NCBI GenBank assembly: GCA_950097015.1
Contig: CATNEN010000003.1
Location: 3,513,501-3,577,500 of the forward strand
Source: Macrostomum hystrix
Lineage: Eukaryota; Platyhelminthes; Macrostomidae
Direction of reading: 5' to 3'
Length of the DNA stretch: 64,000 nucleotides
The translations under genes were made by a program, and so were the position numbers. The notes below the pieces were generated by a model that did not search any database, had not been told where the DNA came from, and saw nothing but the letters and a program-made list of their open reading frames with translations. Numbering within the stretch: position 1 is the first letter of the stretch; the number at the start of each line of letters is the position of its first letter. Positions 21,449 through 30,400 of this stretch are shown one piece after another.

Positions 21449-24400
21449 ATGAAATTTGAAGAGATCATTGGATTGTTAGGAGATTTCGGTCTCTACCAGA
21501 GACTATTATACATTATACCTTGTTACGCCTCCATCTGTGCAGGTATGTTTTTTTGTTCTTTTGGCTACAAATTTATTTACAAAAATAAAAAACTTAATTT
21601 TTAACACCATAGTTAAAAATCATAAAGACCATAGTCATTTAAGGAAGCTTAAGTATATAAAAGCACGATGCTAGTGCGTGATTAGTTGTAGGCCAACTGC
21701 CGAATTCGAAAGCTTAAATCAGGGGTAGGCAAACTTATTTGCTGGCGGGCCAAAGAGAGAACCTAAAAGACGACAGCGGGCCGCATTGACTGTATAAATA
21801 TGAGATAGGGGAGAGATGAGACACGGGAGAGATGAGACACAGGAGAGATTAGACACGGGAGAGATAAGACACGGGAGAGATGAGACACGGGAGAGATAAG
21901 ACAGGGGAGAGATTAGACACGGGAGAGATGAGACACGGGAGAGATTAGACACGGGAGAGATAAGACAGGGGAGAGATTGGACACGGGAGAGATAAGACAG
22001 GGGAGAGATTAGACACGGGAGAGATGAGACACAGGAGAGATTAGACACGGGAGAGATTGGACACGGGAGAGATAAGACAGGGGAGAGATTGGACACGGGA
22101 GAGAAAAGACAGGGGAGAAATTAGACACAGGAGAGATTAGACACGGGAGAGATAAGACACGAGAGCGATGAGACATGGGAGAGATTAGACACGAGAGCGA
22201 TGAGACACAGGAGAGATTAGACACGAGAGCGATGAGACACAGGAGAGATTAGACACGAGAGCGATGAGACACAGGAGAGATTAGACACGGGAGAGATGAG
22301 ACACGGGAGAGATTAGACACGGGAGAGATTAGACACGGGAGAGATTAGACACGGGAGAGATAAGACAGGGGAGAGATTGGACACGGGAGAGATAAGACAG
22401 GGGAGAGATTAGACACGGGAGAGATGAGACACAGGAGAGATTAGACACGGGAGAGATTGGACACGGGAGAGATAAGACAGGGGAGAGATTGGACACGGGA
22501 GAGAAAAGACAGGGGAGAAATTAGACACAGGAGAGATTAGACACGGGAGAGATAAGACACGAGAGCGATGAGACATGGGAGAGATTAGACACGAGAGCGA
22601 TGAGACACAGGAGAGATTAGACACGAGAGCGATGAGACACAGGAGAGATTAGACACGAGAGCGATGAGACACAGGAGAGATTAGACACGGGAGAGATGAA
22701 ACAGGACACTGTAGATGTCAGAAGGGGCAACGGGCCGGATTTGGGAGCTTCAAGGGCCGCATCTGGCCCGCGGGCCGGAGTTTGCCGACCCCTGGCTTAA
22801 ATAAAAGCACGATGCTAGTGCGTGATTTGTTCTAGGTTTAAATTTTTTTTAATTGGCACGAGATTAAAAACACGGTTCCCTGTACGAGCTATACTTCAAC
22901 CTTCAAATCAGAGGAATTAAAAGTATGATAATGATGCCCCTGTGACGATTAAACACAAAGGACGAAGTCGAAGTCTGAGCAGCGGCAATTGTAAGTTCGG
23001 CAATTCAAAGTCAGTAATGTGGGTGACGTAGCGGTAGCACTTTTATTCTGTATGCACTGGGACGTCGACAAGCAGGGCGTAATGTAAGGCGTAGGAGCTC
23101 GTAATGGTGAGTGTCAGAACCGAATGTAGTGGAGTGTAGTGAGTGAGAAAAGTCACGGCACGGAACGTAGAAGAGCGAGAATGGCGATAACGAAAGTGAG
23201 GAAGAAAGAACCAGTGGAGCGCAGAACCAGTGGAGCGCGAGCGGGCCGGAAGGAAAGTGAGACGCGAGCGGGCCTGAAGCCCTTGATTAAGTAAACTAGG
23301 CTGATTGAAAAACAAAGCGATCGATACTTCCGGCCAGCCAGAGCTCGCACGCTCATTGGCCGGGGGGGAAAATACATTAAGATACGCGTAGTAAATAGCT
23401 AGAGTGGCGCGATATACGTTTATGGTTACTGACAGTAGCGCACTAATAATTTGACTTACTAATATAAATTAACAGAATTGGATAATATGATACGATGAGT
23501 TAAAACGGCCCTCGCAAGTACATAATTTGGAAATTAAGCATATAATCAACGCATAGAGTAATATTGTAGGGGCGCAGGGATGCCTTCAACAAGTGACAAC
23601 GTCACACCCCGTAATATTTTTCGCCTTCGAGTAATAACGTTTTTTCTCTCGCCTTATTATTGTCCAAAAAGAATTAAAAAGTGAATTGAAAGACTTCGTC
23701 ACTGCATTTTACGAGCACATTGTTATTTTTTTAATCGAGCCACCTCATATAACCACTGCAGCAATTAATGGAATCCTACTATTGTACACACTCCACGTGC
23801 CCAATCATCGTTGCCGAATTCCCGAACTCGGAGCCAGCGACTCTTGGAGTATTAACGCCAGCATAGTTAGCCGGTTTGTGCCAACCAAACCGTGCGATGG
23901 TGACGGCCAAGTGTGCTTCGACCAGTGCCTCATCTATGTCAATGCGACCAATCAGACAGCGGCCTGTCCATCCGGATGGGTATACGACACGACAGACTTA
24001 ATCAGCACATTCGCTATGGATGTGAGTCTTTGAATCGTTAAAATATTCTTTTTTGTCTCCGTGGGGGGCGAAGGATTTGATGAGAGTTTCGATCGATTGT
24101 GAGTCAATTTGAGAATCCGAAATCCACATCTTTCCCACAGACAAAGTTTGCTGTCTATGGCATTATTCGGACTGAAGATGCTTTCAAATTGGGAATCTGA
24201 AATCCACATCTTTCCCACAGACAAAGTTTGCTGTCTATGGCATTATTCGGACTGAAGATGCTTTCAAATTGGGAATCTGAAATCCACATCTTTCCCACAG
24301 ACAAAGTTTGCTGTCTATGGCATTATTCGGACTGAAGATGCTTTCAAATTAACAACATGCCATATAGCATCGCGTCATAACAGTTTCATATCATAGATTC

Positions 24401-27400
24401 GAATATCTTCACTCTCATACCTCGTTAATTATTCGTTTAGAACGACTTTGTCTGCAGTCAAGAGCGCCAGTTTCTTCTGACAACTCTGTCCCAGAGCTAT
24501 TTTTATGGCCTGCTGGTTGGTTCCCTAATCACTGGCTACATTTCAGATAAGTAAGAGAAATATAATTTTAGAATTTTATTGGGACATGACTGCATCAGGT
24601 GTGAGTGGCGTCTCGTACCAAGGTCCCTGAGCTCGAATCCGGGCTATCGAGGCCATATTTGTAAAGACTTCACTTAAGATTGTAGAACGAACTCTACTAC
24701 CAAACGCGATGACACAGCGACTTTTATATTTTATTTTATTTATAAAATCGATAGCAGACTCTACGCATGCACATTGGATAGAAGGTTTAAAAGCACGTAC
24801 ATCAACACACGTACATTCCAAAATTGGATACGTGCCGGGCAGGTGCACAACACACCTGCCTTAGCCAGCCGCAAACAGAGCCACGTCACCACATCCCTCC
24901 CCACCAAAACAGGAACCGGGGGGAGATGGCAAGCAAGGTAAATTATCAAGGAAAGCAAAGTCATGGCAAAAGTAACAACTCAGTCAGTCGGTCAAAAATA
25001 GCTCAGTCTGTCCGGTGTAGCTCGCTGCCTGGTTGACCGTCGAATCGGCACCGGGTCGCCCGTGTCTGCGGTGTCGCTGGCGACCGCAGCTGCCGCAGCC
25101 GATGTCTGGGTTTCCGCTGCCGCCGGTTCCGCGACAGGCTCGGCTTCCGACTCCTGGGCCGCAGCGGCTGGCGCGGTTGGCAGCGGCTTGCGCAGCTGAT
25201 CGATGTGGCGCTGAGCCTGCCGGCCGTCGTCGAACTGGCACGAGAAAGACGCCGCTCCGGAGCTGGCAGTCACCACTGCCGGCTTCCATCTGCCATCGGC
25301 CGCGAAATCTCTCGCCACCACAGCATCGCCTACCTCGATGTGGCGATCACGGGCGTTGGCGTCGTGTTGCTGTTTCTGTATCGCTTGCTGGAGAGCCACC
25401 CTCGCTGGAAGATCCGGCCGCACTCGATCGAGTAGGGACCGCAGCCGCCTTCCCATCAGCAGTTCACACGGCGGGGCGCCAGTCGTGGCGTGAGGCGTCA
25501 CGCGGTAGGTCAGTAGGAAGCGCGCCACCCGGCCCTCCAGCGAGCCGCTCTTCTGCTTCGCCAGCGACTTCTTTAGCGTTTGGACCGCTCGCTCCGCCTG
25601 CCCGTTGGACGCCGGGTGGTAGGGCGCGGTCCGCACGTGCCGGATGCCGTTCTGCTGCAGGAACTTCTCCATCTCCTCGCTGACCAGGTTGGGGCCGTTG
25701 TCCGTCACGATGATGTCTGGCAGCCCATGAGTGCAGAAGCTCTCCCGCAGCCTCTGGATGGTCGCCGCCGAAGTTGTGGACGTCATGACATGCACGTCCA
25801 TCCACTTCGAGTGGACATCGACTACCACCAGCAGCATCTTGCCCTCGACTGGGCCTGCAAAATCAATATGGAGGCGCGACCACGGCCTGTCCGGCCACGC
25901 CCATGGGTGCAGCGGAACCGGTGCCGGTGACTTCTGCAGCTCTCGACAGTCCGCGCAGTCACTGGCAAGCTGCTCGATCGCCTCATCCAACTTGGGCCAC
26001 CAAAAGAAACTTCGAGCGAGCGCCTTCATTCTGGACGCACCCTGGTGTCCTTGGTGCAGACACTGTAGCAGCGCAGACCGGCCGGCGTGCGGCACCACGA
26101 CTCGAGTGCCCCAGAGCAGACAGCCGTCCTGCACGCTGAGCTGGTCGCGTCGGGATCGATACGGCTGCAGTTCTGGGCTCGTCTGCTCCGGCCAGCAGCC
26201 GCATTCGGTGAAGTGCAGCGCTCTGGAAAGGACCGGGTCCTTCCGGGTCCAGACTCGAATGTCTCCGGCTGTGACCGGTCCTTCGTCCAGCATGTCCATG
26301 ACGAGAACCACGTCTGCTGGTACTGGTGCGTCCCGCGGTCTCTCGGGAAGCGGCAGCCGGCTCAGCGCGTCCGCTCGCAGCAGCGATCGGCCGGACCGGT
26401 GCTCCATCGTGTAACTGTAGGCGGACAGGAGAAGCGCCCACCGCTGGATCCTGCCTGATGCCATCGCAGGAATCGGCTTGCCTTCATGCAGCAGCCCCAG
26501 CAGCGGCTTGTGGTCGCTGATGAGTGTGAATTTCCGGCCGTACAGGTACGAGTGAAAGCGTTTTACGCCGAAGATTATTGCTAGGGCTTCCTTGTCCAAC
26601 TGGGAATACCTTGTCTCGGCGTCGTGCAACGAGCGTGAAGCGAAAGCGATCGGCTGGTCGATGCCGTTAATCCGGTGGCTGATGACAGCGCCGATGCCGT
26701 ACGGCGAGGCGTCGCACTCCAGGACCAATGGCTTGCTGTCGTCAATATGCACCAGGACCGGCGCCTTACTGAGGAGCTTCTTGCACTTGTTGAACGCGGC
26801 GTCTTGCGGGGCACCCCAACGCCACTCGGCGCCCTGGTCTAGTAGGCGGTGCAGCGATGCCAGCTCGGCAGATAAGTTCGGCATGAACTTGCCATAATAG
26901 TTGACCATGCCAAGGAAGCTGCGGAGCTGCGTCACATTCCGCGGTGGTGGAGCGTCCACGATCGCGCGCACCTTGTCCTGAAGCGGATGGAGGCCTGCGG
27001 CGTCGATCCTGTGGCCTAGGTAGCAGACGCTCTCCTGCATGAAGTTGCACTTGCCGAGGCCGCAGCGCAGACCGCTCTGTTGCAGTCGCTGCAGCACCAG
27101 CTCTAGGGAGCGTAAATGGCTTCCGTCGTCAGCACCAGTAATGATCAGATCATCAATGAAGCAGGCGACATGCGGGATGGACTGCAGCAGGCTGTCCATG
27201 TACCGCTGGAAGATGCCGACAGCTGGAGCGACGCCGAACGGCAGCCGGGTATACCGAAGCAGGCCCTTAGAGGTGTTGATGGTGCAGAGTTGCTGGGCTG
27301 CTTCGTCAAGCGGCATCTGGGAGTAGGCCTGCGACAAGTCGAGCTTGGTGAACTTTTGGCCGCCGGCCAGCTTGGCAAAAAGCTCGTCAATGCGTGGCAG

Positions 27401-30400
27401 CGGGTACTTGTCAGGCTCGATGTTGATGTTGACCGTCTGCTTAAAGTCCGCACAGATGCGCACCGAGCCGTCGGACTTGAGGACCGGCACGATCGGCGAT
27501 GCGTAGTCCGAGCTGTTCACGGGAACGAGCACGCCCTGCTCGATTTCTTTGTCGAGCTGGGCCTCCACCTTGGCTTTGAGAGCAAAGGGAACGGTGCGCG
27601 CTTTGAAAAATCGAGGCCGGGCTCCGTCTTTCAAGTGCAGCCGTACAGGTGGCCCATTGCACTTACCGAGTCCGGGCTCAAAAACATCGGCGTACTGGTC
27701 AAGCAGGGCGCGGATTCTCGGGTGCTCGCCGTCCTTGGTCACCTGCTTGATGCTGCGCCAGTCCAGAGGCAGGTCAGCAAGCCAGTCGCGGCCGATCAGG
27801 TTCGAACCTGAGCCGTTGACGACAAGCAGTGGAAGCTCCTTGGCCGCTCCAGCCGCCCGCACTTGGACGATGATTCTGCCGAGCAGCGGAACAGGCTCTC
27901 CTGAATACGTGCGCAGGTGGGCGTTGGCGGGCTCAAGCTTGGGCCGTCCTCGCAGCTCTGAGCGGAAGGTGTCCGACGAAATGAGTGAGACCGACGCGCC
28001 GGTGTCAATCTCCATGCGCACCGGCGTGCCATCGATAAGCACCGTTGTCTCGATCGGCGGAATCTTCCCTCTCCGTCGTTCAGCCATTACGTGCAGTGAA
28101 TGCGTCTCTTCCTCTTCCAGCTCGACCTCCCTGACGGCCTGATCGCCCCGACGATTTGTGGCAGCCGGCGACTTGCAGGCAGCAGCCGCGTGGCCCAGCT
28201 TCGAGCAATTGAAGCATTTTTTGTCAACGAATGGGCACTTGGCAGCCGCGTGCCGCTGCGAGAGACACCGAAAACAGCGCTTAGCGACCGGCTGCTTGGC
28301 GATTTGGAAGGCCTCCTGGCTGGCCGAAGATTTGGTCACCATCAGGTTCCCTTCGGCTGCTGAAGCTTCGGCCTGGGCTCGAGACAGTGCGGTGTCGAGC
28401 GTAAGCTTCCGCTCTGACAGCAGCCTCCGCTGGATGTTGTCGTCGTTGATGCCAAGCACGAACCTGTCCCTGAGCATGCTGTCCAGGCTGCTGCCAAAGT
28501 TGCAGTCCCTGGCCAGTCTGCGAAGGTCAGCGAGGAAGTCAGCAATTGACTCGCCGGCACGGCGACTTCGGGTGTAGAAACGGAAGCGCAGAACGATCTC
28601 GGGTGGCTCGGGGTCGAAGTGATTCTTCAGCGTTTCGCAGATGTCTGCATAGCTGCTTGCAGCCGGAGTACCAGGAGCTAGCAGGCTGGCTATTAGCTGG
28701 TAAGTCTTCTTGCCGCAGACACTGAGGAGAACGGCGCGCTTTTTCTCATCTTTGATATCATTGGCCTCGAAAAACTGCTCCAGTCTTTCCTGGTACTGCT
28801 GCCATTTTTCTGTCCCCTCTTCAAAGGGTTCAATAGAGCCAACTAGGCTCATTTCTCGTCGCCACTGTAAAGACTTCACTTAAGATTGTAGAACGAACTC
28901 TACTACCAAACGCGATGACACAGCGACTTTTATATTTTATTTTATTTATAAAATCGATAGCAGACTCTACGCATGCACATTGGATAGAAGGTTTAAAAGC
29001 ACGTACATCAACACACGTACATTCCAAAATTGGATACGTGCCGGGCAGGTGCACAACACACCTGCCTTAGCCAGCCGCAAACAGAGCCACGTCACCACAA
29101 TATTTATTTTGGGCGCTTGGGGACTTCTCGTGCAATTTATGTACACAGTTGAGGGCCCTCCACCCTGCTGCCGCCGCACCGCCACCCTGTGTGCTCACCG
29201 ATTCCTCGGACAAGCCAAGGACGATGGTATGTTCCGAGTTCCCGAGAACTTTACGGTGATACACCAAAAGGAGGTCCTGGTTGAAGCGAAGGAGAACAAC
29301 GCTCCTCGCAGGGACCTAAAACACGTAGGGTGGGCGTCGTATTTTGCCTCGCTGTCGCAAAATAGTGGGCCAGCCCTGGTCAGCATCCCAGTAGATCATC
29401 GGGACTCGATAGCCGCTGGAGAAGCTGCCAAACACGTCCTCACTGCTCAATGCAATCAGAACGGAGGTACCGCGAAGCACCATCCGCACGATGTCGATGG
29501 TGATGCCCTCCTTGATAGTCAGCTCGATCAGGTAGAAATTAGTAGTTACACTCCAAACCTTTCGAAACTAATCCGCAGACCAGTCCCCGTTGCGACACTG
29601 GAGCATCACTCCTGGAATCTTGGCAATTTGGCTTTTGCGGCGAAGGTCGTCTCCGAGGACGCTGCCCCCCTGGCCGATTGGTTGCGCTGAGGTTTCTACT
29701 GAGGTGGCCTCCCCTCCTAGGGAGGCTGTACTGTACCATACTGTACTAACCTGCACTATAGTGGTCTCCTTCAGCGTGTTTCAGACAAGCTTTTTGGGTC
29801 CCTGCGGATCTGTCAGTGTTGGCCAGGGTCTTTGTAGCCCGATTGTAGCTGGAAGCCTGGTTGGGTAGTCCTGAAGAGCTGTGACCCATTCTGTCCTGGA
29901 CCTAAGACCAATTGCTGTGCCAGCACCTCAGCCGCCAGCAAAATCTTGTTTTCAAATAATTATCCATTTTTTACAGGTTTGGTCGTCGAACAACTCTATT
30001 TATCTACCTGGCAGTGCAGGGCCTGAGCAGTCTTGTCTCCGGTCTAGTTAGCGGTGTTGTTGAATTCTGGATCAGCAGGTTCATTAGTGGCATGGCCACT
30101 AGCGGAGTGTTTCCCGCAGCTTTTGTCATTGGTTAGTAACTACTACTTTTAATAGTAAAGCGTCGGCCTCTACGAGTATATATACCTGGATCTCAATATT
30201 TTTTAGAATTCGCACAAATGAGCATGTTTTTCTTTACAGGAATAGAATTTGTCGGTCCTTCGATGCGTCTGCACTCTGGCTTCATCATTGAGTACGTATT
30301 CTCAGTTGGACTACTCATAACAGCTCTATTAGCTTACCTGTTTCGGCACTGGCGTTGGATAACAATTGCATCAGCCTGCATCTCGTTGGTATCCGTTGGC

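Larger units (their letters stand above)
24660..29099 (-). mobile_element. Ty3/gypsy LTR retrotransposon, Mag-like, complete
   Basis: A 4440-bp element with 234-bp LTRs, 5-bp target duplications ATATT (24655-24659 and 29100-29104), a primer-binding site, one long gag-pol frame and a polypurine tract. It is oriented opposite to the host gene. The two LTRs appear identical in a base-by-base read, so insertion is recent. It sits in intron 3 of transporter gene 2 and inside a SINE. The gag-pol is undamaged, so the element may be autonomous and active; this is inference. Confidence 0.93.
24596..29170 (+). mobile_element. Family 1 SINE split by a gypsy element
   Basis: Left of the retrotransposon is the SINE head (GAGTGGC, then CCAAGGTCCCTGAGCTCGAATCC, 24601-24642), missing about 20 bases between the A and B boxes. 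Right of it the SINE body resumes (ATTTATTTTGGGCGCTTGGG, then TCGTGCAATTTA, about 29105-29140). Removing the retrotransposon and one ATATT restores the order seen at 2795-3100. Confidence 0.75.

Noticed and set aside
24992-28577. Several antisense frames of 100-230 codons over the gypsy element
   Set aside because: They overlap an undamaged gag-pol in the opposite direction and follow from its GC-rich codon use.
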